Source of the DNA: Bacteroidales bacterium
GTDB taxonomy: Bacteria > Bacteroidota > Bacteroidia > Bacteroidales > ML635J-15
Length of the DNA stretch: 60,597 nucleotides
Reading direction: 5' to 3'
Assembly (NCBI GenBank): GCA_027858835.1
Contig: JAQIBY010000043.1
Coordinates: 1 to 60,597, forward strand
The notes under the pieces are model-generated. The model was given only the letters and a program-made list of their open reading frames with translations. It was not told where the DNA came from and searched no databases. Positions 16,230-24,902 of the stretch are shown piece after piece. The translations under genes were made by a program, and so were the position numbers. How positions within the stretch are numbered: position 1 is the stretch's first letter; each line of letters starts with the position of its first letter.

Positions 16230-17213
16230 TTAATCTTCAAAGAAGTTTTCGACGGCATTTTTGCTTGCACGTGTATCGGCTTTAGGAATGGTGATTTCAT
16301 AAACTTTGCCGGACTTGTTAATCAGATATTTGTTGGTTAACCAAGGATTAAGCGTTTTAAGGGTTTTGTAATTTGTTCCGTGTTCGAAAGCGAAGTCAAC
16401 CAGGCTGTTAATTGCCGTGTCAACTTCAATAATTTCAGTTTCAAGTGGTTGGTATTTGAATTTGTCCTCAATAATAAATCCGTATGCCTCATGTTCAGGC
16501 ATCATGTATTTCATTGCAATGATGCGATAAACGTAGCGGGCAGTTTCGGAATTTAACAATAAATCATAGTAATTATCAACCTTTTGTTCTTTAATTCTGC
16601 GTCCTAAACCCCCACTGCCCATATTATATGATGCAGCAGCTAATGTCCAACTTCCAAATTTCTCGTACGATTTTTTCAAGTATTCACATGCAGCATGTGT
16701 TGATTTTTCGAGATGAAATCGTTCATCGACATAGGAGTTGATTTCTAGTCCGTATTCTTTTCCGGTGCTTTCCATAAACTGCCAAAAGCCTTTTGCACCT
16801 GCCGGTGATGTGACATTTCTTAAGTTGCTTTCAATCACGCAGAGATATTTGAAATCATCCGGGACACCGTGTGATTCCAAAATTGGTTCAATCACAGGAA
16901 AGAAACGTGCTGCCCGTTTTAGGGTTTGTATTGTGGACGAATGCCAATAAGAATTCACAACAAATTCATTGTCAACAGCTTCGTAAACATCAAATAAGTG
17001 AGTTGGCACGGTTTCACCTGCGAGTTCAAGTGTTTTCGGAATTGTGGGTTGCTTCACTGCATAGTTCAACTCCTGAGTTTCGGTTTTGTTCTTGTTATTG
17101 GTTTGTGGTTTATCAGCTCCAGTGAAAGTTTGTAAAACAAACCAACCTCCGAGAAAGAGTACTACCAATGAAAGAGATGCTTTATTCCAGAGTTTTTTTT
17201 TCTTTGTCATCAT
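16230..17213 (-). CDS. Membrane-anchored lytic transglycosylase (SLT family)
   Basis: A murein lytic transglycosylase of 327 aa that cleaves the MurNAc-GlcNAc bond to 1,6-anhydro ends. An N-terminal membrane anchor (about 12-28) precedes the SLT domain (about 110-230), with catalytic ESNLRNVTSPAGAKGFWQFM, then the AAASYNMGSGGL motif. The C-terminal segment NYKTLKTLNPWL...VYEITIPK resembles a LysM-like module, as in MltD. Its ATG overlaps the stop of the WecA-like gene (TAATG), so translation is probably coupled. That links wall remodelling to the polysaccharide cluster. Confidence 0.9.
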   Translation of the reverse strand: MMTKKKKLWNKASLSLVVLFLGGWFVLQTFTGADKPQTNNKNKTETQELNYAVKQPTIPKTLELAGETVPTHLFDVYEAVDNEFVVNSYWHSSTIQTLKRAARFFPVIEPILESHGVPDDFKYLCVIESNLRNVTSPAGAKGFWQFMESTGKEYGLEINSYVDERFHLEKSTHAACEYLKKSYEKFGSWTLAAASYNMGSGGLGRRIKEQKVDNYYDLLLNSETARYVYRIIAMKYMMPEHEAYGFIIEDKFKYQPLETEIIEVDTAINSLVDFAFEHGTNYKTLKTLNPWLTNKYLINKSGKVYEITIPKADTRASKNAVENFFED

Positions 17214-18277
17214 TATTTTGCTTTCGTTATTTTTGTCAAACTGTATAAGCTTGCAAAGATAATAAAAGCGAGACTAATTAACGACCAAAACCAAGTTGAA
17301 TTCCAGTTGGGTGTATTGTAAATTACATAAAAAGCAATGCTGATGCAGATACTGTTAATAATGAAAAGGGTAAGCGCAACTCCACGATCAGAAAGGCCAG
17401 CATATGATAAGTGATGCGTTGTATGGTCGCGTCCTCCGACAAAAGGGGATTGGCCTCTCATTAATCGATTAATTGTAACAGTCGTTGTGTCGGTTAATGG
17501 GACGATAAAAGCGAAAATGACAATAACAACTTGTTTTGAGTTAAATCCAAAAGAAACTTCTTCGAGTGGAATTGCATTCCAAAAATACACGATTCCGATG
17601 TATGCCAGAATGGTTCCGAGAAATTGCGAACCATTATCACCCATATACATTTTTGCCGGATTCCAGTTGTAATGTAAAAAGCTAATCATACTCCCTGCAA
17701 GTACAGCAAGCAAGAATGTCATGAAATCTGCTTCTCCATTTGTTAGAATCAAACTAAAAAGAACGCCTCCGATTATGCTCAGCGATGTTAGGTTTGTGAT
17801 GCTGTCCATATTGTCTAACATGTTGATGGAGTTCATAATTCCGACAACCCAAAGACCAGTGATAATGTAATTTAAAACCGGGAACGGTGAAATTACGATA
17901 TAGACATCTAAAGAAATAAAAATAATTGCATTTAGAACCTGAATAATGAATTTGAAGGAAGGCGGAGTGTTAATTATATCATCAGCCAGTCCCATGAAAA
18001 ATGATAATGTCACGGTGATAAAAAGCGCAATATATTTGGGATTTGTGAGAATGCTATTGTCAATAATCAACATGTAGGCGATAAAACCCAGAAAGAAAAT
18101 TGAAAAGAATGTAATGCCGCCAAAAATTGGTTTTGATTGACTGCTCCATCGAACAGCAGATTTATTTGCTTTTTTTACGAGAAATTTCAATGGTCTGTTC
18201 AGAAAAAATCTGTTCAAACTGTAACCCAAACCCAGAGCGATAAAAAAGGCAAAAATAAGTGTAATGTGAAAGGCCAT
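17213..18277 (-). CDS. Polyprenyl-phosphate sugar-1-phosphate transferase (WecA/TagO-like)
   Basis: A polytopic inner-membrane protein of 354 aa in the MraY/WecA/TagO family. It transfers a sugar-1-phosphate, commonly GlcNAc-1-P, from UDP-sugar to undecaprenyl phosphate, starting a lipid-linked glycan. GLADDIINTPPSFKF carries the DDxxD-like Mg motif, NSINMLDNMD the conserved asparagine/aspartate loop, KMYMGDNGSQFLG the next, and GGRDHTTHHLSYAG the histidine-rich cytosolic loop typical of WecA rather than MraY. About ten hydrophobic segments are seen. It sits between wzc and the transglycosylase in the polysaccharide cluster. Confidence 0.9.
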   Translation of the reverse strand: MAFHITLIFAFFIALGLGYSLNRFFLNRPLKFLVKKANKSAVRWSSQSKPIFGGITFFSIFFLGFIAYMLIIDNSILTNPKYIALFITVTLSFFMGLADDIINTPPSFKFIIQVLNAIIFISLDVYIVISPFPVLNYIITGLWVVGIMNSINMLDNMDSITNLTSLSIIGGVLFSLILTNGEADFMTFLLAVLAGSMISFLHYNWNPAKMYMGDNGSQFLGTILAYIGIVYFWNAIPLEEVSFGFNSKQVVIVIFAFIVPLTDTTTVTINRLMRGQSPFVGGRDHTTHHLSYAGLSDRGVALTLFIINSICISIAFYVIYNTPNWNSTWFWSLISLAFIIFASLYSLTKITKAK

Positions 18278-18279
18278 GT

Positions 18280-20742
18280 TTATTTATTTTTTCGTTTCAG
18301 AAATTTGAACCAGGATTTTTTTTCTTTTTCCGGTTCATCATAATAATTCTGGTGGTTTACGTAATCTTTGTATCCGTATGAATATCCATATCCGTATGAA
18401 TATCCATAATTGTATCCATAGCCATATCCGTATTTTCCAGAGCTTTCTTCAACCCCGTTTAATACGAGACTCAGATTGTTAATGATGTTGCTTTCAGAAA
18501 GCTTGTTAATGTACGAAATAAATGTCCGTGGCGAGTGGCTGGCTCTTGTGATATACAATGAATAATCAGAGTTTTGATATGAGCGTATTGCATCGGTAAC
18601 AATACCAATTGGTGGAGTATCGATAACAATAAAGTCAAATGTTTTTTTCAAATCTTCAAGAAGGTCCAAATAGTTTTGTGTTAATACCAGTTCTGATGGA
18701 TTGGGTGGGACAGGCCCAGAGGTCAGAATTTTAAGGTTATCAATTTCTGAGTCATGTAAACATTCTTCAATGCTGTGTTTTTTAATCAGAATAGTAGATA
18801 TTCCTTTTGTATTGTCTAGTTCAAAAGAGTTGTGTAGTCTTGGTTTTCTAAGATCAAGGTCAATTAGCACGACTCTTTTATTTGTCATTGCCAAAATTCC
18901 TCCCAAATTGATCGCCACAAAAGTTTTTCCTTCTCCTGAAACGGTTGAAGAGATGGTAATCACCCGCGATGATGTTGAATCGGTCAGAAATTCCATGTTT
19001 GAGCGAATGTTCCTGAATGATTCAGTAATTATTGACTTTGGACTTTTATGAACCAGCAATTGGGAATGTTGTGATTTTTTGTTGTGGAGTGGTATTGCTC
19101 CAATAATCGGGATATCCGTAAAATTAGATATTTCCTGAATTGTACTGATTTTGTTGTAAAACAAGTAGCGGAAAAGAATAATAACGAAGCTAATAAATAA
19201 GGCAATAATGGAAACCAATAGCAGTATATTCTTTTTTGAAGGGGAAACCGGGTATTTAGGAATGCTTGCATTTTCCAGAATAATGTTGTCAGAAACATAT
19301 CCGGCTTGTGAAATCATGTATTCAGCCTTCTTTTGAATAAGCTGATGATAAAAGTTTTCATTAATTGTGTACAGGCGTTGTAATCTAGAAAATTCAATTT
19401 CCTGATATGAGGTGTCACTGAAAATTTCGCTTTCGTATTCATTGATTTTTGACTGATAGTTTTCTTTGCTTTGTTCTAAACGTTCAATGGTCGTTTCAAT
19501 GAAATTGAGAATTTGTTCTTTTTTTGCTTCAATCTGTTTGTCAATTGTTTTTATTTTGTGATTATCTTCAGTTACATCGTTTAGTAAAACAGCACGCTCA
19601 TCGTATAAGTCAAGCATGGATTTTAACATATTCGACATAAATCCCTCGCTACGTGTTCCTGTTAGCATAGCCATCAACTCATACACATTAATGTTATGAG
19701 CTGATTGAATTTGTGAAGAAATGTGTTTGAGGGTTTGTATTTCAAAACTGATATTTATAACTTCATTTTCAAATTCTGTGATTTTTGTTGTAAATAGGGG
19801 CATTCCAATACCTGATGAGCTCATCTGACCAGAGGTGCGATCAGGAAACCCTGAAATTTTATTCGTTTTTCTGAAATCATGCAACTCTTTTTCGGTAGAA
19901 TCCAATTGAGTGAAAACCAGCCCGAGTTGTTTATTAATGTAATGAATTATGTTATCAGCAGATTCCCGTTTCTTTTCAATATCATATTTAATAAATTCAG
20001 AAGATATCGTATTAACAATGTCTGCGGATTTTCTTGAATTTTTATCAACAAATGTGATTTCTATGGTTCCCGCAACTTTGTTGAGTATGTTGATTTTTAA
20101 ACGATTGGAGTAGTCATTAATGATTTGTTTTGATGAATTAACAACAAAATAATATTCATTTTTTGATAATTGTCCCTGACTTAAACTGATTTGATCAAAA
20201 TTCTGTATTTTGATTTTTATCAGACCACCCTCAATTTCAACCCATTGATTTGGGATTAGGGTGTATTCAAAATCTTGACCATTAAGTTCATATGATAAAA
20301 TAATTTTTCCATCCTTGAAGTTTACATACATTGGCTGGTTTAAGAGGCTGCCGTTCGTAATTTGATAATCAACTTCGAAAGGGGAGGATTTGTACAATTC
20401 ATTTGAAAGGAAAGTTCCTTGTTTATAATAACTAATTTCCAGCGGTAATAAGTTGAAACATCGTTTTAAAAATTCGGTAGAGCGGAGTAACTCAATAACA
20501 GGTTCCAGTCCTGTATCATATATGTCATCTATTCCAAGAATTTCATTTGTTTTGTTTTTGGTCGATACCTGAAGTGTACTACTCGATTCGTATTTTGGTG
20601 GTGTATATCTTAAATAAATGAAGCCAACTGCAAAAGCCAGTATAAAACTGGTGATAATTATCCATACGCTTTTCTTCAAGACCTTGAGAAAGGTGAAAAG
20701 ATCAAATTTTTGGTTTATAACTGGTATTTTATTTTGATTCAT
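18280..20742 (-). CDS. Exopolysaccharide co-polymerase / tyrosine autokinase (Wzc-like)
   Basis: An 820-aa inner-membrane protein controlling polysaccharide chain length and export. The N-terminal Wzz domain is flanked by transmembrane segments (about 25-47 and about 485-510) with a long periplasmic coiled-coil part between. The C-terminal BY-kinase domain has Walker A SGEGKT, Walker A' LIDLDLRKPRLH and VIDTPP. The C-terminal tail is unusual: residues 771-791 alternate tyrosine with G, N or S (11 tyrosines), with more at 794, 800 and 801, before a lysine-rich end. Such clusters are autophosphorylation sites in this family. It follows the Wza-like gene after 3 bases. Confidence 0.93.
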   Translation of the reverse strand: MNQNKIPVINQKFDLFTFLKVLKKSVWIIITSFILAFAVGFIYLRYTPPKYESSSTLQVSTKNKTNEILGIDDIYDTGLEPVIELLRSTEFLKRCFNLLPLEISYYKQGTFLSNELYKSSPFEVDYQITNGSLLNQPMYVNFKDGKIILSYELNGQDFEYTLIPNQWVEIEGGLIKIKIQNFDQISLSQGQLSKNEYYFVVNSSKQIINDYSNRLKINILNKVAGTIEITFVDKNSRKSADIVNTISSEFIKYDIEKKRESADNIIHYINKQLGLVFTQLDSTEKELHDFRKTNKISGFPDRTSGQMSSSGIGMPLFTTKITEFENEVINISFEIQTLKHISSQIQSAHNINVYELMAMLTGTRSEGFMSNMLKSMLDLYDERAVLLNDVTEDNHKIKTIDKQIEAKKEQILNFIETTIERLEQSKENYQSKINEYESEIFSDTSYQEIEFSRLQRLYTINENFYHQLIQKKAEYMISQAGYVSDNIILENASIPKYPVSPSKKNILLLVSIIALFISFVIILFRYLFYNKISTIQEISNFTDIPIIGAIPLHNKKSQHSQLLVHKSPKSIITESFRNIRSNMEFLTDSTSSRVITISSTVSGEGKTFVAINLGGILAMTNKRVVLIDLDLRKPRLHNSFELDNTKGISTILIKKHSIEECLHDSEIDNLKILTSGPVPPNPSELVLTQNYLDLLEDLKKTFDFIVIDTPPIGIVTDAIRSYQNSDYSLYITRASHSPRTFISYINKLSESNIINNLSLVLNGVEESSGKYGYGYGYNYGYSYGYGYSYGYKDYVNHQNYYDEPEKEKKSWFKFLKRKNK

Positions 20743-20745
20743 AGG

Positions 20746-21522
20746 CTAAGGGGCAATGAAAATTCCATAAACGGTTAATCCCATCGTAAGCAAGGTGATA
20801 TAAGGACTAATTTCTGTCAGCACACGGTTTAAATATTTAGGCTTACTTTCAATGTAAATAATATCATTAGCTTCTAGCAGAATATTACTGCCTTGCAATT
20901 CTTTAAGATGTGAAATATTGTAATAATATACTTTTGGTTCTCCTGTTAAATCGCCGCGAATAAGTTTAATTTGATAGGATTTACTGATTTCTGTAATTCC
21001 TCCCGATTGTGCCAAGGCTTCAACGAGCGTTAGGTTTTCAGAGGGAATGGTAATTACACTACCTTTTGTACCGCCGTCTTTAAAAATGATGACTTTCCGG
21101 TTGGTTACTTCGATGAGCACAAAGGGTTGTTGATAATACTCGGAGTACATCTCTTCAAGATATTTTTCCGCTTCACGGATTGTTTTTCCGGTAATACTTA
21201 CTCTGCCAAGCGTTGGAAGTTTTATCTGACCGTCGTATTCAACCAGATATTGCAACCCTCTTTGTCTTTCCTGGTTATTTCCTCCAGATTGTTGGCTGTT
21301 TCCCAATCCAATTAAAGAAAAACCGTCATTGGTTGTTATCCGAAGTGCCAGTTTGTCAAATGGTTTAATCTCGTATTCTTTTTCACTCGGCTCAAATTCA
21401 GCCAAAGGATAATCGTCTTCAATAATAAACATTTCTGAGGGACGAAGGCTGCGACAGGAGCTAAGACTGAGGCTTAGGGCTGCCAGCACAATCAATAAAT
21501 ATGTGTAATGTCTGCTTTGCAT
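20746..21522 (-). CDS. Polysaccharide export lipoprotein (Wza-like)
   Basis: A 258-aa lipoprotein of the Poly_export/SLBB family, part of the outer-membrane or periplasmic channel for exopolysaccharide. The signal sequence ends in a lipobox LSSC with lipidated C23. The export domain begins with YEIKPFDKLALRITTNDG, then a conserved LVEYDGQIKLPTLGRVSITG segment; an SLBB domain follows (about 145-225). A hydrophobic segment near the end may anchor the C-terminus, as in the small Wza-like proteins of Bacteroidota. It is 3 bases upstream of the Wzc-like gene and forms a transport pair with it. Confidence 0.92.
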   Translation of the reverse strand: MQSRHYTYLLIVLAALSLSLSSCRSLRPSEMFIIEDDYPLAEFEPSEKEYEIKPFDKLALRITTNDGFSLIGLGNSQQSGGNNQERQRGLQYLVEYDGQIKLPTLGRVSITGKTIREAEKYLEEMYSEYYQQPFVLIEVTNRKVIIFKDGGTKGSVITIPSENLTLVEALAQSGGITEISKSYQIKLIRGDLTGEPKVYYYNISHLKELQGSNILLEANDIIYIESKPKYLNRVLTEISPYITLLTMGLTVYGIFIAP

Positions 21523-21648
21523 GCTTTCATTTTAATATTTCCAAAAGTAATAAAAATCGCTTTTTAAAGATAAGTTTTTTTAATTTATTCTTTTGAAACG
21601 TTTTGCTGGTATTTTTATTTGGGATTTTGTGTCCGTTTTTTTTGCGAA

Positions 21649-22836
21649 TTATTCTGCCAGTAATTCATTATACAAATTTTTCATATCGCTTACTAAACGG
21701 TTATAATGGAAGCGCTGGCTGACAAAATTCCATCCTTCTTGTTGCATGGATTCTCTCATTTTGTCATTTTGAATGATTTCCGATAGTTTTAGGGTAAAAT
21801 CATCCGTGTTGTTGTTCAGTGCTAAAAGTGCAGTTTTATTTGGGATAACCACATTTTCAATTCCTCCGACATTCGTTGAAACAATTGGGGCACGACCGGC
21901 CTGTGCTTCAATTAAACTAACTGGCGTGCCTTCATTTAGCGAGGTTAGGCAGGCTAAATCTAAACCAGCATAAGCCCAGTCAATGTCATGTATCCAAGAG
22001 GTGAAAATGATATCGGGTATTTGTCCGTTTAGTTTTGCATCACAGGTTTGTAGGCCTAAATATTGTGCTTGCGCAATCAACTCGGTTTTTAATTCTCCGT
22101 CGCCGATTATAAAAACCCGAATCTTCTTATTAGTACTTGCTTTTATTTTTGCGATTGAATCGATGAACATTCTGTGATTCTTAACATGAACCAACCTGCC
22201 GACAATTCCAATTGCAAGCACATCATCTTGTAACTTGTATTTTGCTCTGAAACTCACTCTTTTTTCTGCGTAATTGTCTTGAAATCGTTCTAAATCAAAG
22301 CCTAAGGGTATTACTCTGATTTTTGATTCATTAGCGATTTTGTGGATATTACATAATTCATGTTTTTGGATATCACTAATTGCAATGATTTTACTTGAAT
22401 TTTTTGCGAGATTTCTTTCTATTCCTTTGTAAAACAGTGTTTTGTATTTATTAAAATAGGAGTGAAATACATGTCCGTGAAAAGTGTGTACAATAACAGG
22501 AACGTTCAGGCTGCTCGCTGCTTTCCGACCAAGAAACCCGGCTTTTGATGCGTGTGTATGAACGATGTCTGGTTGAAATCTTTTAATGATTTGTTTTATC
22601 TTTTGATAAGCGATGTAATCATTTCTCGCATTGATTTCTCGTTGCATTTCCGGAATAATTATGGGATGCAAGCCGAGTTTTTTTATTATGAAATCTGATG
22701 AACCTTCCGATTCTCCAAATTTTCCGCCGATTAACAGTGTTTCGAATTCCGGAGCCATATACTTGCTCAGGTATGCAACATTGTAAGTGGGGCCTCCTAA
22801 ATTAAATCGGTTTATTATGCGTAAAACTTTTGGCAT
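21649..22836 (-). CDS. Family 4 glycosyltransferase
   Basis: A GT-B fold glycosyltransferase of 395 aa with the GT4 N-terminal domain (about 1-190) and GT1/GT4 C-terminal domain. It opens MPKVLRIINRFNLGGPTYNV, where the GG loop binds the acceptor; the HTHASKAGFLGRKAA and VHTFHGHVFHSYF segments are typical of the N-terminal domain. GIVGRLVHVKNH, the DLACLTSLNEGTPVSLIEA segment carrying the donor-binding EX7E motif, and the following ARAPIVSTNVGG confirm it. The sugar donor is unknown. A GTG at 22857 is in frame, but the ATG at 22836 overlaps the asnB stop (TAATG) and is the likely start. Confidence 0.9.
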   Translation of the reverse strand: MPKVLRIINRFNLGGPTYNVAYLSKYMAPEFETLLIGGKFGESEGSSDFIIKKLGLHPIIIPEMQREINARNDYIAYQKIKQIIKRFQPDIVHTHASKAGFLGRKAASSLNVPVIVHTFHGHVFHSYFNKYKTLFYKGIERNLAKNSSKIIAISDIQKHELCNIHKIANESKIRVIPLGFDLERFQDNYAEKRVSFRAKYKLQDDVLAIGIVGRLVHVKNHRMFIDSIAKIKASTNKKIRVFIIGDGELKTELIAQAQYLGLQTCDAKLNGQIPDIIFTSWIHDIDWAYAGLDLACLTSLNEGTPVSLIEAQAGRAPIVSTNVGGIENVVIPNKTALLALNNNTDDFTLKLSEIIQNDKMRESMQQEGWNFVSQRFHYNRLVSDMKNLYNELLAE

Positions 22837-24728
22837 TAGCTTAAATATTTTTTCCACCAGGTTTGAAATACTAACATTGCCCAGATACGTGCATGAATAT
22901 CTCCGGGATTGCGGCTAAACAGTTGTTTTTTCATTTGCAAAACAGCGTCCACGTGAAATATTCCTTGTGATTCCAGAAAATCTCTGTTGAATACGGTTTT
23001 ATTGAGCTCGTCTGATAATTCAGTACGGAACCAATTTAAGAGCGGCACTTCAAACCCGTGTTTTGGTTTTTGAAGTAGTGTTTCCGGAATCTCATCCCGA
23101 AAGGCATCCCGTAAAATTCGCTTTTTAATTCCGTCTTTCATTTTGTAATCAAACGGTATTTTAAAGGCGTAATCTACCAAATGATGATCCAGAAATGGAG
23201 TCCGAACTTCTAAACTGTTTCCCATTGACATCAAATCAACTTTCATCAACATGTCCTGACAAAGAACCATGCGCATATCTGATAACAAGACAGCATGCAT
23301 ATCCTGAGGATATTTTTTTACAAAATACAATAAATCGGATTTGCGATCATCGTACAGCTTTTTATCTACAGGTAACTTTATTAATTTTGAGATGCTTTCT
23401 TCGCTGGAAAGGCTGCACCAAAGCCAATATCTTTCTGCATTATCAAGCCGTAATCCATTCGAAAAACGTTCTAACTGTCTGATTCTGTTAGATATTTTCC
23501 CTTGACGGGATTTTGGGAGTTGTTTCCACAACCCGTTTAAATTCTTAATACTTGTGTTTCGGAAATTGCTTTCTAATGCTTTTTGATGGGCAAGATGTTT
23601 ATTATATCCTGAAAACATTTCATCAGCGCCATCGCCGCTTAATGCAACGGTTACATGTTTTCTTGTGTGTTGGCTAAGAATATGTACTGCCAATGCTGAT
23701 GAGTCAGCAAAGGGTTCATCAATATAATCCAACACCTGATGTAAATTTCCGTAAAGTTCAGCTTTGCTTAATGAAAAACTGGTGTGATTCGTTTGGTATT
23801 TCTTTGCAATAAGCTCTGCATCAGAAGTTTCATCAAAAAATGCTTCGTCTTTGAATCCAATGGAAAATGTGTTGAGATGTTTTGTGTGTTGAGATGCTAA
23901 AGCAACAATAATAGATGAGTCTAACCCTCCGCTAAGAAACGCTCCAAGCGGAACATCGGAAATCATACGCCTTTCTACAGCATTGTTGAGTAACTTTTTT
24001 ACTTGTTTTTGTGCATCTTCATAATTATCAGGTTTTCCGGTTTGACTGGAGGGATTCGGTATTTTATAAAAACGTTCCTTAATGACTCGTTCTTTGTGAA
24101 TCAGCATGTAATGCCCGGGCTCTAGTTTATGTACATCCTGAATCATGGATTGATGGTCAGGAACATAATTCAACTGGAAATAACTGAATAAGCTTTCCGG
24201 GTTTATTTTTCGCTCAATCGGGTATTGCAAGAGCGCTTTCATTTCAGATGCAAAAGCAAAGAAATCACTATTTTGATAATAGTAAAGCGGTTTTATGCCG
24301 AGTCGGTCTCTTGCAATAAGTAGTTGTTCTTTGTTTTTGTCCCAAATTGCAAGGGCAAAACATCCATTAATGAATTTGATAACACTAAGCCCGCATTTTC
24401 GATACAAGTGCAGAATTACTTCAGTATCTGAATTTGAACGAAATTGAATTCCGTCTTGCATTAATTCTTTACGGAAACTTTTATGATTATAAAATTCGCC
24501 ATTAAATATAACGACGATGTTTCCGTCATCGCTTATGAAGGGCTGATTACCTGATGGACTTGGGTCAATTACAGAAAGCCGTGTATGTCCCAGGCTAACT
24601 TGCTTGTCAGTGTGATGGCCTGTATTGTCCGGGCCTCTTTGTTTGAGTTGTTCTGTCGCTTTAACTGTATGTTCAGTAAAGCGCTCGGCCTGCTCGTTAA
24701 ATGAAAAAACTCCGGATATTCCGCACAT
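22836..24728 (-). CDS. asnB: Asparagine synthase (glutamine-hydrolysing)
   Basis: A class II glutamine amidotransferase of 630 aa. It starts MCGISGVFSF with the nucleophile Cys2 exposed after Met removal, then the glutaminase domain (about 1-200). The synthase domain has the PP-loop SGGLDSSIIV near residue 270. In polysaccharide clusters such enzymes are often not for free asparagine but amidate sugar acids on a glycan, so the assignment to asparagine synthesis is uncertain; the family is firm. It is the first gene of the minus-strand polysaccharide block and overlaps the glycosyltransferase start. Confidence 0.88.
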   Translation of the reverse strand: MCGISGVFSFNEQAERFTEHTVKATEQLKQRGPDNTGHHTDKQVSLGHTRLSVIDPSPSGNQPFISDDGNIVVIFNGEFYNHKSFRKELMQDGIQFRSNSDTEVILHLYRKCGLSVIKFINGCFALAIWDKNKEQLLIARDRLGIKPLYYYQNSDFFAFASEMKALLQYPIERKINPESLFSYFQLNYVPDHQSMIQDVHKLEPGHYMLIHKERVIKERFYKIPNPSSQTGKPDNYEDAQKQVKKLLNNAVERRMISDVPLGAFLSGGLDSSIIVALASQHTKHLNTFSIGFKDEAFFDETSDAELIAKKYQTNHTSFSLSKAELYGNLHQVLDYIDEPFADSSALAVHILSQHTRKHVTVALSGDGADEMFSGYNKHLAHQKALESNFRNTSIKNLNGLWKQLPKSRQGKISNRIRQLERFSNGLRLDNAERYWLWCSLSSEESISKLIKLPVDKKLYDDRKSDLLYFVKKYPQDMHAVLLSDMRMVLCQDMLMKVDLMSMGNSLEVRTPFLDHHLVDYAFKIPFDYKMKDGIKKRILRDAFRDEIPETLLQKPKHGFEVPLLNWFRTELSDELNKTVFNRDFLESQGIFHVDAVLQMKKQLFSRNPGDIHARIWAMLVFQTWWKKYLS

Positions 24729-24902
24729 AGTTTTGTTAACTGGTTTATGACAAAGTTACTAAAAAAATACGCAGGGCGAATACGTGTATTTGCGTATATA
24801 CGCTGTGGGCAAAATATTTAACACTTGACATTTTTTTTGAAATCGATTAATATTTATCCTTACTTATTTTTAAAAAAAATAAGCTCATATTCCTTTCCTT
24901 TA

